Shown piece after piece: positions 10,240 to 23,548 of a stretch of 64,000 nucleotides of DNA. The notes beneath the pieces were generated by a model. It made no database searches, was not told the DNA's origin, and saw nothing but the letters and a program-made list of their open reading frames with translations. The stretch's first letter is position 1; the number at the start of each line of letters is the position of its first letter. The DNA comes from Adiantum capillus-veneris (taxonomy: Eukaryota > Streptophyta > Polypodiopsida > Polypodiales > Pteridaceae). Both the position numbers and the translations under genes were made by a program. Where the stretch lies: the NCBI GenBank assembly GCA_014529385.2, contig CM043946.1, positions 17,872,077-17,936,076 on the forward strand, written 5' to 3'.

Positions 10240-11413
10240 ATGCCTTGCATTAAGCTTGAGGAGCACTCAGTGCTACCTCTGGAAGCCTTTCTTCCATCTG
10301 TTTTCTGTTTTTGGTTGTGTTGTGTGAGAACTGCTAAGTGGATGCAATGGGCAGATTAGCAGGTTTTTGTTAGCTACTGTGAAGTGATTGTAAAGTGTAG
10401 ATTAGCAAATTTTTGTGAGCTTCTGTTAAGTGGCTCTAAGCTCTATTAGTGCTGCATAGTACTATTTTTATTAGTTTTGTAAGATCTGTAATGAGAAGGT
10501 ATTAGTAGATTTGTTAGTGAATGTAGACAGGGAGAAGTAGAGTAGACAATGAGCAGTACAGTTGACTATCTATGAGTGTGCAAAGTACTGTGTTTGACAA
10601 TGTGTTAGCAGAGGTAGTTAGCATTAATTAGGTGTAATTTGTTGTGTTAGTTGAAAAGAGGTTAGACAAAGCTCGCAGGAGCTATTGTGTGCGCGTGGAA
10701 GCTCGGCGTCCACACGGTCATATTATCAAGATTTTAAATTTTTATTAAAAAAACGCTCAGGATATTTGGGACTAAAAAGAAAACTCAAAAGAAAAATTAA
10801 AAAAAACAAGCCCAAGCCCAAGCCCAGACCTAGGCCTCAATCTTCAATCTTATGATATACTATATACACCACTTTATATATAAAGACTAGGACCTCAAGT
10901 GAAGAAAGGGCATGTGGGACAAGTTCCTCAAGTCCTCCACCATCCCCTTCACACTCACCCTTTGGACTTACTATATCTAGCCCTCTTCCCACCTAGGAAA
11001 AGACTAGTTTTAGGATTCCAAGCGCTGTTTGTAATCGAATCGGGGGCTGTAAAGCATGACATGTCCCCCTAGCCAAGACGCTCGTTTTGAGCTATCACAC
11101 GCCATATTCCATGTCTTGGTTAAAAAAAGGGACAAAAATACAAAAAATTGGGTTGTAAACACCTAAAAAACTAGGTGAGCAACTTTCACGGGCACTCACC
11201 AACACCTCTAGAGTGTTGAGGTCACATGCACCTACGCTTTGGTCATTACGCTTTGCTCATGTGCTAGAGGAGGAGCACATTGAGAGTGTCTTAGTTTAGG
11301 TAGGCACTTATTATTCCTCTACCTTAGGCTCTAGGCCCTTAGTGGGAATGCAAGGTAGTACCACTTAGGACCCACATATTGCGTCTAGTGACTCTTTCTC
11401 TGACTACGACGTC
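10240..11413 (+). other. Untranslated leader of element E
   Basis: About 1.2 kb between the primer site and the first gag ORF. No gene is visible. It includes a T/G-rich stretch with many TTAG/GTTAG words (10320-10640) and an A-rich tract with repeated CAAGCCCAAGCC near 10808. Long leaders are usual in Tat/Athila-type elements. Confidence 0.5.
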
Positions 11414-13699
11414 ATGGAGAGTTACTCAATGTCTAATCCCGATAGATCAAGCCAAGACATGCATGCCATGGGTCCACGGTCCGGGCCAAGTGTGCTTAGC
11501 CGCTTGAAGGAAACCTTTAGTAGAGCCACTCGCTTCGAACATGGAGCTAACAATGTAAATGAGGGGGGTGGGGAAGTAAATTTTCCATTCACGACCAACG
11601 TAGATGCCATGTTTCTGGAGAGTGTACACGTGAATACTCCATTCACTACACCCCCTGACTCTTTAGAGCTATTCCCCTCCGAGATTATATACCTAATGGT
11701 AGAAGCCTTGCCAAAGTGCAAGAGGTTGAGTGGTATATCATTGTGGCTAGGGAGAAGTAAATCAAGAGCTTATGTAGGGTAGAGTAACAAAGAGAGTTAA
11801 AATCAAAAGCCCCTATATCAACATCCATGCCAGACAAGCAATCAAGTGCTCCTGAATTAGCGACCACTAAGGGTCAACCCATAGAGAGCCACATTGCATC
11901 TACTTCAAAGGACACCTCTAGCACCTCAATCCTAGACGGAGCATTTCTAAACAAAAACTGGGAGTATGAACTACAAATGGCGACTTTAATGGACCTATAC
12001 ACAGGTCACACCTATCACGTGGGTTGGTTAGATGTCCTACAATCCACAATGGGTGCCACTAGTGTAGAGGATCAACAAAAAAGAGCTTGCGAGGTCATCC
12101 ATAGGATTATTGAGCTAGAGACAGAACAAGGGGATCCACATGCCTTCAACGGGTCTCATGAGATTCTTGGAGACAGGGAAGACTAAACAACCAACCTTAT
12201 CACAAATGCAGACTCCCTCGTTAAGTTTGGTGGATCCTCCATATGTTGTTTTGCTAGGGGTCTCAGTGAAATCTGATCCCACAAATGATAGCTTTACTTT
12301 TCCAAGTCTTGGTTATCTTTCCCTTGATGACACCACAGCTACCATGCCTACACCAGTGATTGACATGCCAAGAAACATGCCATGGAACTCTTTTGTTTCT
12401 AAAGCACCGCTACATGGTAGCTCCATGCCTACATTAGTACCTACAAGTGTGTACCAATCATATACACTTATGGGTCCTCGTACTCATGTAGCTCCTACCC
12501 CTCCCATTGTTTCAACAACCTATGCTCCACAACCACAACATCCAAGCTCTTATTTAAATGGGACCATACCGGCTAGTATTAGCATACCAACTACCACATC
12601 TGCTATGCCCAAGGCCACACATATGAACTTTGGGCCACCACATGGCACTACACCGTACCAAACTTGGAACCCAAGGGCTTCCTATGCACCAATCCCAATG
12701 CCAATACCTAGTCCACATGTATTCTATAAAGCGTCTTTACCCACGGTGCCTGCTCACTTAGATGACTTGGTAACATTTTCTCAAGCTATCGATCGATCTA
12801 TTGCTGAGAATATGCGTAACACACCTGATAGGGATCCTAGAATTAAGGTAGTACAAATAGCCAAGCTCACACAAAAAATTAGTGGAGACGAGGATGTGAG
12901 AAATCATATCAAAGTGTTTGAACAAATATGCAATTTCCTAGGAGAACACAATGACCTACATAAGAGTAATGCTTTAAGCCTGACCTTAAGTGAAAAGGAT
13001 GGGGATTGGTATACAACCCTAAGGGTGGAAGAAAAAATGATTTCTTAGGAGACTGTTCTTGAAAGAATACGTACGAGAGGGAGTGCTTTAAGGTGTAGCA
13101 TATCAACTCCAGAAAGCCTGAATTTTTTGGAGGCATTGTCGTGCAGCTCCACTCCCATTCTAAGAAATATGCCAAGAAGATGCACATCAAGCTTATTTGA
13201 AGCTTACATGATTATTGAGCAGTGATTAGGGCTTGGTAACAGGCCAAGCTTAATGATTAATGTATGCCAAATGGGACTTTAAAGGGCCAACTGATGCCTT
13301 AATGGTGCTAAAAAGGGCTATGCTTGAAGTGAGCACAAATGGGATATTATGATCTAGAACTGTAGTGCTTGAAGTGCTCTACCGGCCTGTCTTTATGGCT
13401 CGTCGATTGGAGCTACGGTGAGAAAGTTATGGCAGTTTGAAGTTTAAGTCAATTGCAGATCCGTACCGGATTGGGCAACTGCAGCTGAGGTGATAAAAAT
13501 GAAATGAATGCATGGGCCTGAAGTGCTCACTTTGTGGAGCGCATCGGTCTTTTCAGATCAACAATCGGAGTTTCGGTTACCAAGATATTAGCCGTCGTTA
13601 AAGATTCACCGGGGGCCGGCTCCGTACCAGTCCGGTCCGCTCGGTCAGAGTGTCATTTGGGAATTTTGACTTGCAGCTAGGGTTTTGAAATGCAATGAT

Positions 13700-13870
13700 T
13701 GTGGGGAATGCCTAACATAGCTGCGTCCGCAACACTGAAATGGGCAACAAGAACCCACGATGATAATGTTAGTCGGTGGCTACTGTGGAGGAAGTTGTTG
13801 AGCTTGGTGATGCTTTGCCCAAAATGTGCGACTGTGGCACCTTTACAAAAGCATGATATGCATGTCAAAA
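13700..13870 (+). pseudogene. Decayed PPR fragment inside D1
   Basis: DNA at 13755-13870 aligns by eye with the PPR gene at 57179: GATGATAATGTTAGTC against GATGAGATTGTTAGTC, then GAGCTTGGTGATGCTTTG, then CAAAATGTGCGACTGTGG, and CTTTACAAAAGCA against TTCACAAAAGCA. This corresponds to the end of an L motif and an S motif (DEIVSQGLL... YAKCG). Indels break the frame. D2 carries a longer version of the same fragment. Confidence 0.55.
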
Positions 13871-14319
13871 TATGGTGTCCTCCACTATGGACCTATGGCC
13901 GCCCAATAGCATGGCCTCCCAAGGGCTAGTGGCCGCCCAACATGTAGGTCGCCTGCCCAATGGGTAAACAGGAGGGCTTTTGTGTGTGAAGAAGAAAAAT
14001 AAAAAAGGAGGCATGGCATGGGTAGCGAGCAGTGGGCTCAGGCAGTCGGAGACGAGCTCGTGCAGGGCTGGGAAGGGGTCATCAGAGCACGGTCAAGAAG
14101 CAAAAAGTGCCCAACGTGCCATGGCGCACATGCTCGGATCCGGTTCCGCCACATTCTGTGCACCTCCATCCTCGGCCGGCCACATCATCAAGGGCTAGGA
14201 CCCATTAGCGACGTTGCTAATGGGTGCCTAGCTATTTTTAGCCAAAGAAACATGCATCCATAAAAGGGGAAAATGTGTGGTTTATTGATTATTCACCTCA
14301 TCCTCCTTAGAAGGACATA

Positions 14320-14620
14320 GTCTCAAGCTCCTTAGGCTCTGAAGCTCTCTCCTCATGCCTTCAAGCTCTCAAGCTCCTTAAGCTCGGAAGCATTCCCCTC
14401 ATCATCTTGTGGAGGTCTTCTTCTCCTTCTCATAAGTAAGAAGCGCTTAAGCTCCTTGGAAGGGACATAGTCTCAAGCTCCTCATAAGCCGGTAATCTTC
14501 AAGCTCTTAATCCTCGTAATCTTCAAGCACTTAATCCTCGTAATCCTTAGCTCTAAATCTCAGATAATTAATCTCATAAGCTTCAAATTCTTAACCTCTA
14601 CAAGCTCTTAAGCTCGCATT
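14320..14620. repeat. Degenerate TCAAGCTC-rich stretch in D1
   Basis: The words TCAAGCTC, TTAAGCTC and GAAGCTC recur more than ten times without a fixed period. No ORF of note. Probably slippage-derived sequence in the transcribed part of the D LTR. Confidence 0.5.
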
Positions 14621-16543
14621 AATTGCGGGGAATCTCTCTCGGATTTCCTAAGCCCAATTAAAGCTTCAAAGCCATCATTAACCATTCGAATCGAGGAGCA
14701 GAAGGCAGAGTAAGCAGAGTTTCATCAATTTCTTGTTTAAGCACATGATTTAAGCCAAATTTTTTCTTGTAAGAGCATTTAAGCTTCTATAGTGATTTGT
14801 TAACCATGGATCCTGTCGATTAACCGGAAATTAGACGGATTGTTTGTTTTAAACTCTGTTGTCGTTAATTGCGTTTGCTACACCTTGTTTCCCGCACCTC
14901 CCACAGCCAGGGGCCCGGTGCCTTCCCAGCTCACCTTTCGCACAATTATCCCCCGACAGCAGGTTAAGGTCAACATTATTCTCCAAGTCCTTAGGCACAT
15001 GTCATAGTGTCACATTGCCTCGAATTCTAAGATCGGTCAGCAGGTTAGGTCCACACCACACCTCAAGCATCCTCAAAGGATTATTCAAGTCATCATGCAA
15101 ATCCTAATCAATAGCTATCAGATGACCATTCACTGGATGCCACCTTATGTAGTGGAAGGCAACTATGAAGTTCTGAGAAGCTATCATGCATTCACACACA
15201 ACAGATTTTTTATCTACCTTGCACAGGATGCCATGAGGAAGGAGAGTCCATGAGAGACTTTATTAATCGCTTGAAGCATTTGAATTCTCGTTGGAATTCA
15301 AATGAGCACTTCAATAATAACCAATTGCTTGATAGATTCATTAGAGGATTATGGCATGAGGATATCTACAATGGCCTAGTCCTTATAGGTATCACCACTG
15401 GGAAGCAATCACCACCAATGCGATCCAATTGGAGGATAATTTAATGATTCGAGGAGAAAGAGTGTTTTTTGAGCCTAAATCTACTAGCTCGCAAATATCA
15501 GGACATCAACCAATGACCCTAAAGCCTATTGTTAAGGAGCCAAAGATATCTAAGATGACTTTAGCAGATCTCACCAAGGCCACTCAAGAGAGTCTTAGAG
15601 ACAATCATGCTCCACAAAACAATCATATGTATCCAAGAAGGGAGCAACAATGGCGCTCAATTTTCTATGGCCCGCATAGTACCAGTGAATGCCCTACTTT
15701 TAGAGTAAAATTCAATGGTAATTGCAATGCTTGTGGGAGGTATGGTCATCAAGCCAAGAATTGCATAGTATTTAAGTGCACAATGGCTAGCTAATAGACC
15801 AACCTTAGCATGTACAGACACACCTCGAGTGCCTGCATTGATGCTAGCCCCATGGTTTGAACAAAAGTCACAACACATGTTCCCTAGGGCCCAAAATATT
15901 GTTCAAACAACACCCTTACCACCTCTAGTGCTAGGACCGCAACCTCGACATCCAAGAATCAAGTGGGTTGTGAGTCATCTATTGATTATTTGGAAGGCTG
16001 TGAAGAAAGTCCAAAATACTACATGGAGGACTATTGGGGACAAGTCAAAGCTTCCTATTAAATAGATGCTCTTGTTGTAAGAGGCCAAAATATCAATTAC
16101 ACTGCCAAGAGACCACCTCCTCTTCAATGCTATGAGTGTGGGGCTCCACATCATGTAGCCAAATGTCCTATTAGGCTACAAAAGAATGCTACACTAATGC
16201 AAACCAATCAAGTGAGCACATCTACAATGCCAATACTCATGTGTAATGGATGTGGCATAGATCATTTGATTTCCCAATGTCCAAATAATCCAAATGCGCC
16301 AAAGATCACGCCATTAAAGGTGATTGAGGTTATCAAGGAGCCATCACAAAGTACACTTGTGGTACCAATAAATGTACTCATACGATTGATGCTCCAAAAA
16401 CAAAATTATATTCTTGAGGAAAGAGACATGGCATCAATTGCCCAATCTCAAAATAAGAAGAAAACACGAAGCAAGAGATCGCAAAAAATAGCAAAGTCAG
16501 ACCCCAGTTTAAAGACCAACATAGAGATTGGTGATGACGACCT

Positions 16544-16791
16544 TGTAAAGTGTGATCTTTGTCCTAAGGTGTGAGTCAAGGAGAGGAGAGTGGATTTATC
16601 CCACATACTGTGGAGCAAGGTTGTAGAGCTACTTAAAGCTCATTTCATGAATGAATAAACAACAACTCCATTTTGCACTACATGCTTGTCTATGGTGAGC
16701 TTGTGCCAAGCTAAGTCAATACTCAAGATTGTGTTTATGAGTCCAAGCTAATTCTATCTTGGAACCTAATTCACTTGAGTGATAACCTTGC

Positions 16792-16832
<41 letters not shown>

Positions 16833-16883
16833 AGCTATGTTTCTCTTTCATCCACCATAGCTAGCACGATCCAATTCCTAACA
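16544..16883 (+). repeat. 5' LTR of element F
   Basis: 340 bp, TG...CA ends. Includes a (CA)n run at 16793-16828, which is shorter and interrupted in the 3' copy. The primer site starts 2 nt beyond its end. Confidence 0.9.
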
Positions 16884-16885
16884 TT

Positions 16886-16897
16886 TGGTATCAGAGC
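16886..16897 (+). other. Primer-binding site of element F
   Basis: TGGTATCAGAGC, a perfect match to the plant initiator tRNA-Met primer complement, 2 nt after the LTR. Confidence 0.9.
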
Positions 16898-17324
16898 TTG
16901 GGTATGCTAGCTAGGCTTGCTATTATGCATTGGCATGTTTGCACAATCAGCATTCATTGATCATCATTAGATAGATCCATTAGGTTTTCTCTTCTATTGC
17001 ATAATGCATACCTATTTAGTATTCCATTGGCTAGCATGAGCATGTTCTTGAGCTAAAGACTCTTGAGCCACTACTCACTAGCTAATTGGAAGATTAATTA
17101 GCATAAGGTTTCATTAATTTGTCATTAGAAACTTGCATTTTGCATTCAAAATCTACTGCTCATTTTAGCAAAATTGGCATTCACCATTGGTATGTGTGCG
17201 TAGCCCCATTCAAGTGCTTTCCGTCAAACCCACCTATGCTAAAATCGCATCTCTTTTGCCTATTCTAAAGCTTGATCAAATTTTGCACTCATTCTCTGGT
17301 TTTCCCTGCAGAATCAAGGCTCAA

Positions 17325-18404
<1,080 letters not shown>

Positions 18405-19337
18405 ATGGGGGACAAGGGAATAGAGAAATTCAATGGGGAGGGATTTCACATTTAGAAAACGAAGTTAAGAGGCTACCTTATGAAAAAATGTTTGTGGTCT
18501 GTCATCAGCACTGCCTTAGGGCAACAAGCCGAACCTGATGGAGTGCACACTAGGGCATCTACACTCATAGCAAGTGCACAGAATTTGACCAAAGACGAAC
18601 AAGCATTAGGAATCATCATCACCTCCTTGCATGACAACTACGTGCACTTCATAGATGAATGTAAGCATGCACATGATGCCTTGCATGTCCTAGAAAGTAA
18701 TTTTGGAGCTAGGGCCAAAAGAAGCAAAGTTAGTCTTAAAAGACATATTTACAAAGTTACTATGATTGAAGGGGAGGACATTGCTAGCCTAGTGAACAGG
18801 CTTAAGAGCATTGTCATGCAGCTCACTTACATCCAAGTTGAAGTACCAAAAGATGACAAAGTGGCCATACTATTAAGTGCACTTCCACCTTCTTATGACC
18901 ACTTAGTCACAATTCTTGAAGAAAAAGAACCAGCACCGCCATTCCAAGATGTCATCAACTCAGTCCAAGCAGAAGAAAGAAAGCAAAGAGATTCACTCAC
19001 CCCATCAGGAGGAGTTTTTATTGCAACATCTTCAAGGGGAAGGCATTCGCCATCAACATCGACAAACGGACAAAAGTGTTATGAATGTGGAAGAATGGGA
19101 CACGTAGCGAAAGTCGATTGCTACACAAACAAACCTTGCAACAATTGTGGTAGGAAGGGACACCCTCCTTCTCGATGCTACTCAAATGGAGGCAATAGCA
19201 GTGGAGAAAGCAGCAGCAGTAGAAGCAACAGTAGAAGCAACGAAGACAAGAGACCTGACAGAGGATCAGCTCACATAGTAGAAGACAAAAAGGATGAAGA
19301 CGAGAGCAACATTGTCTTTTATGAAGACCCATTTTGA
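18405..19337 (+). pseudogene. Copia-type Gag of element F, with a stop at codon 17
   Basis: The conserved copia Gag start MGDKGIEKFNGEGFHI begins at ATG 18405, but codon 17, normally the Trp of the GxxFxxWK motif, is TAG (18453-18455). The frame then stays open to 19337. Translation could resume at Met26 (18480), giving 285 aa. Downstream are the usual copia Gag helices (ALGIIITSLHDNYVHFID, LPPSYDHLVTILEE) and two zinc knuckles: C-YE-C-GRMG-H-VAKVD-C (one residue long, X5) and C-NN-C-GRKG-H-PPSR-C (canonical). The tail is rich in Ser, Asn and acidic residues. The long open frame after a single stop suggests recent damage or use of the internal Met. Confidence 0.8.
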
Positions 19338-19344
19338 ATATGCA

Positions 19345-19530
19345 GACTCTCTACTTGTAGGGGAGGACTTTTTCCTGTGTGGATACCAGCTTATCATCCT
19401 ATGTGGACATCACCACCCTTTGTGGATTTTTCTTGTGTGGATTTTACCATCCTGTGTGGATATCACCATCCTTTGTGGACTTTATTTTCCTGTGTGGATA
19501 TCACCATCCTATGTGGATTTTGTTAGCCTG
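19345..19530. repeat. Degenerate TGTGGA repeat before the F polypurine tract
   Basis: TGTGGA or TGTGTGGA recurs at least eight times, with ATCACCATCC spacers, at intervals of about 17-36 nt. It is AT/GT-rich without a fixed unit. It lies between the gag stop and the 3' LTR. Confidence 0.6.
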
Positions 19531-19584
19531 TGTGAATCATGCATCTTCAGTATCTTGTCTGTGTCCAAACCTCAAGGGGAGGAT

Positions 19585-19906
19585 TGTAAAGTGTGAGCTT
19601 TGTCCTAAGGTGTGAGTCAAGGAGAGGAGAGTGGATTTATCCCACATACTGTGGAGCAAGGCTGTAGAGCTACTTAAAGCTCATTTCATTAATGAATAAA
19701 CAACAACTCCATTTTGCACTACATGCTTGTCTATGGTGAGCTTGTGCTAAGCTAAGTCAATACTCAAGATTGTGTTTATGAGTCCAAGCTAATTCTATCT
19801 TGGAACCTAATTCACTTGAGTGATAACCTTGCTTACACACACACTCACACATTGAAGCTATGTTTCTCTTTCATCCACCATATCTAACACGATCCAATTT
19901 CTAACA
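19585..19906 (+). repeat. 3' LTR of element F
   Basis: 322 bp copy of 16544-16883. It is preceded by the purine-rich CTCAAGGGGAGGA and followed by the TACCT flank. Confidence 0.9.
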
Positions 19907-20094
19907 TACCTTGTATATATGATTCTGATTATGGTGAAACCATGGAGACCAAAATGACCAGTAGGAAAGAAACCAACATGGAAGATCATTATGAGCCACA
20001 ATAGCCAAGACCCAAGAAGAAGATATGAAATTACACAAACCCTACAAAGGAGATCAAGGGAGTCAAGCAATTCAGGAGTTTGGTAGAAGAGACC

Positions 20095-21661
20095 TGTTAT
20101 AATAATCAATATCTAATTCTCCTAAATGGTTTTCTCATGTTAAACTGATCATTTAGTATTGGGAAGTGCCAGGCAAGAAAAAGCTAGAATATTGGTTAAG
20201 CTAGCAGACCGGGCCACAATAGGGATCCAAAGGGGGGGCCATCTGCAAAAGAGCAATATGCAACAATGGGCTTAAAAGACCCTAAGGTTCAGCCCATTAA
20301 GACTTCCAAAATGCTAAGGTTCCAAAATTCAAAGGTTGTGTCCAAAGGTCAAACACTAGGGAAATTGATGCTTAGTGTGTGTCACAAAAAGTCTTTGTCA
20401 ATCCCTACATAGGAGGGGGCAAGCCTTGCAAGTAGGGGATGAGAGAGAAACTCACACACACACACACACAAGCTTCCTTTACACAAAGGGAATGAGGGAC
20501 ACATGTCAGCTCCCTAGCCCAGATGCCCGCAAGGTGTATTCAAATCCTATTGGATGGCCTTGGAGGTGGACCAATGCAAATTAGGCTAGAGTAAATCTAG
20601 TTTAATTAATTTAAAAACACTTAATAAAAGAACCAGTAAGAATTAAGATCTCTAGAAGACTATTGGACAGTCTCCCAAGGGATCCAATGAGCATTCAACA
20701 GCCCAATGGCTTGCCAGATTCCTATTGGCCAGGAGGCAAAGGGGTCCAATGAGAGTTTAGTTGCATTTATTAACTACCTAAAGCTCTCACAAAAGGGGAA
20801 AGGGGGACACATGTCAGAAGGCTATCACTTATGCTACTTAATTACCATTGGCTAAGCCTGGGGAGGTCCAATAGGATGTTAGCAAGAGCAAATAGCAAGA
20901 GGGGTCGACCAAGAGAGAGAGGGGGCTGATTTTTCAAAGGCATTATCACCTACACTCACACAATCTCATGTGTGAAGTAAGAAGACTCTCTCTCCTTCTC
21001 AAGCTTTAATGGAAAGCTTATCACCTACTCCAAGCCTGTGAGAAGGAAGGCGTACACCAACAACTCTTGGCTTTGTGATGCAAATCCAACCAAGAGCAAA
21101 GATTCAATGCATGCTCATCTCCTCTACCATGCTAATTACTAAGCTAAGCTATGCTAATATGAGTGATTATGTGAGGAGATGTACATCTTTCTCGTAAGAA
21201 TACTCCTTCTTCCTCTCAATCTACTCTCATACCCCACTAGCTCTCACCATCTTTGAAGGTGTGTGAGGTCTTGGATCTGAGACCGTGAGGAAATTGATGT
21301 TGTGTTTGATAAGTGTTTTACTTAGTGCATGAAGTTTCCATCTTCATTGCACTAGCTAGTATTGAAGGAACACAAGAAATTGTATTGTAAAATGTCTCTC
21401 TTGATGGGAGAAACCATAATACAAAGCCTTTTGGAGGGGGGACGGGCTCCATGCAAATCCGGTCCTCAAATGTTGTCAATTTCTTAATTTCTCTCTCTTT
21501 TGAAGTATTGCTCATTCTATCTAACTAGGTGTTATGATTTTTGTTGCTCTCTCCACCCAAGCACTCTTGTTATTCTCATTAGGAAGCTATTCTAATGAAA
21601 TGCTCACTATGTTCATGCTATTTTCCGCTACACACAAGTTACTAGGCCATTAAATGTTACA
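20095..21661 (+). repeat. Solo LTR C1 (family of chromovirus G), perfect target duplication
   Basis: Begins TGTTATAATAATC and ends AAATGTTACA, 1567 bp. It is flanked by AGACC on both sides (20090-20094 and 21662-21666), a perfect 5-bp duplication. The E reading frame continues smoothly from one flank to the other. Its first 280 bp match the G 3' LTR (45923-46217), and the part from about 20380 matches the G 5' LTR remnant (31646-32613). It is therefore a complete solo LTR of the G family, produced by LTR-LTR recombination. It contains a short (CA)n run near 20455 and an antisense ORF shared with 32332-32601 that looks fortuitous. Confidence 0.9.
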
Positions 21662-22790
21662 AGACCCAAAGGGATCTAGAGCCAACACCATATTACAGAC
21701 ACAATATTCCCTACGCAACAACAACCTCACAAAGTCCATAGACCCCTAGCCATACCTAGTGTCATCCAAGATGAAAGTGACTTAAAGTCATGGGAAAGTG
21801 GGCACTCCCTTCTTGTTAGAAAGAATGTTTACAAAGGGACTACCTGACGCTATTGAAGAAATGGAGATCCCATCTTCCCCATGTCAAGGGATTGAATCCC
21901 AAAAGGTGCCATTAAATATTACCAAATTGATGGATTTCATGGCTTCAGAAGTTAGGACCACCATCATGTCCAAACTATATAGAGACACCGAGCTATTCTT
22001 AGCTCTTCAAGCTTTCCTCAATGGAGAACTGAAAATAAGTCTACCACAATTTTCATGGAGCTAGGGAGATACCAATAGATGAGGAACACTTAGATACACA
22101 ACCCAACCTAGATGAGAACTCTATTGTAGAAAACATGTTAACAAGTTGGGATAATACTTTGAGGGTGATGAATCCAACGCGACCATACCAATCACTACCA
22201 AGGGATTAACTATGAAGGAAAATTCTTGATAGTGGTGCTAGGGTTAGTATTGTGAGTAAAAATTGTTGGGAAAGTATGGAAAGACCTCACCTTGGGACCA
22301 CAAACATAGTAGTAAAGATGGCCAATGGGACTATTGTTAAACCTATTGGGATGCTAGAAGATCTTAAGATCAAGGTCTTTGGACACAAAATAAGGAATAA
22401 CTTCATTGTTATGGACTTATCCAAGCACACTATGTCATTTGAGATGATCTTAGGACGTCCTTTCATGAGGGAAGCAAAAATGGTGCATGACTAGTCTAAA
22501 AATCATGTCTACTTACAGTTCCAAGATTCTGTCATTCAAGTGGATCTGGTAACTGGTCGAGCACATCCTCTAGGAAATAGATTTATAATTGATCATAGAT
22601 ATGACACCACAGTTCACTCAGCCCCATTGCAGTATTGTTACACATGTAAAATGGACAGTGATGTTGGGGAAGATTCTCCTTATATGGATGTTCTACCTGG
22701 GATGACTGAGTCTGACAATGTGGATTGGATCCACCTAGCAGCAACCATAGACACTTGGGAAATAGGGGGGTGACTTGGGTAACACCTGAG
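21662..22790 (+). pseudogene. Element E protease region
   Basis: After the C1 flank the frame resumes and reaches a retropepsin domain: ILDSGARVSIVSKNCW (from about 22220, catalytic Asp in DSG), then VVKMANGTIVKPIG, then FEMILGRPFM (near 22440), the second conserved retropepsin element. Open pieces are 21798-22064, 22252-22494 and 22540-22773. Stops near 22063, 22212 and 22492 break the polyprotein. The retropepsin would process Gag-Pol. This is the first of two retropepsin-like regions in E; the second lies after the integrase. Confidence 0.75.
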
Positions 22791-23548
22791 GGGGATGAAA
22801 TTCCACAACTCTACCCTTAAATATGCTAGAAGCAATGCATATAGCTTCTTATGACCTAAAGGATGAAGGCTTGACTGACATTGGAACTAGTAGCGTCTCA
22901 CAAGACTATAGCCCACACGATTCAGAGTAAAAATCATCAATTGAAATTGAATTTGAGGAAAAATAATCTGAGTTAAATCTTAATGCAAATGTGGGTACAA
23001 ACCATTCAAGGCCCAGTGGTACCTTAGATGACAATCTATCCCAGGGAGCAGAAGACACAAGTAGCGATTTATCTAGTGACTCTTCACTAGAGATTGGCCA
23101 TAATAAAAAATTAGACAAGAATATTAAGAGATATAAGAGGAAATGATATCAAGGAAATGTGCGTTCTAGAATAAATGAAAAGAAATCTACCGTAGAATGG
23201 CTTAATTATATAGGGGCATGTGATGCTCATCGGAAGTTGGTAGATAACTGGGGTTAATACCTTCAAATTGTTATGTGGTGTAGTCCACAACCCATTGACA
23301 TGGCACAACTAGAGGCTACAGAGAAGCCAAAGTTAATCCGTACCGTAAGGAGACGACAAAATCGAGAGTTATCTCAACAACAAAAGGAAGCAAAAGAGAA
23401 ATCACAGTCCATAGAACAACAAGATCCCACCGACTTACACCCTACACCTGAACATTTCAAATCCTACACCACAAAGGAACATAAGGTTGTGTATACAAAG
23501 GCATAGAGGACACCTATCGATGGAAGTAATGGAGTCTATGACGGTCCA
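22791..23548 (+). other. Decayed linker between the E protease and RT
   Basis: Low-conservation coding remnant of pol. A 77-codon piece (23273-23506) is Gln/Lys-rich (RRRQNRELSQQQKEAKEK). No domain recognised. Confidence 0.4.

Larger units (their letters stand above)
13137..15186. repeat. Solo LTR of family D (copy D1) in the E gag
   Basis: The element begins TGTCGTGCAGCTCC and ends AAGCTATCA. It is flanked by GGCAT (13132-13136) and TGCAT (15187-15191), a 4-of-5 match to a target duplication. The E gag frame continues across the pair. About the first 550 bp are closely matched by D2 (from 46218), and similarity continues patchily through a block of GGCCGCCCA words. It contains a decayed PPR fragment (13700-13870), a TATA-like CATAAAAGG at 14257 and a stretch with many TCAAGCTC words (14320-14620). 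No gag, pol or primer site is present, so I read it as a solo LTR; the type of parent element is unknown. Confidence 0.6.
11414..16543 (+). pseudogene. Element E gag region, interrupted by solo LTR D1
   Basis: Open pieces at 11414-11782, 11827-12186 and 12140-13048 lead into a conserved gag core (RDPRIKVVQIAKLTQKISGD near 12840). D1 occupies 13137-15186. The reading then resumes with GESMRDFINRLKHLNSRW (15240-15297) and continues through 15250-15794 and 16197-16574. Three zinc knuckles are visible: C-NA-C-GRYG-H-QAKN-C near 15725-15765 (CX2CX4HX4C), and two of form CX2CX3HX4C near 16128-16166 and 16243-16281. Frameshifts occur at 11782/11827, at about 12140, and at the CCATGAG step near 15250. 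The 302-codon piece is rich in Pro, Thr and Met repeats before the core. Copia F cuts the region at 16544. Confidence 0.75.

Noticed and set aside
13980-14263. Two overlapping ORFs (72 and 81 codons) as host genes
   Set aside because: They lie in the D1 repeat, have no recognised motif and are in a GC-richer stretch where chance ORFs are expected.
21318-21515. Antisense ORF in C1 shared with 32332-32601 in C2
   Set aside because: Both are in the same LTR family, and the proteins diverge with indels beyond a short PPP-containing stretch; likely fortuitous.
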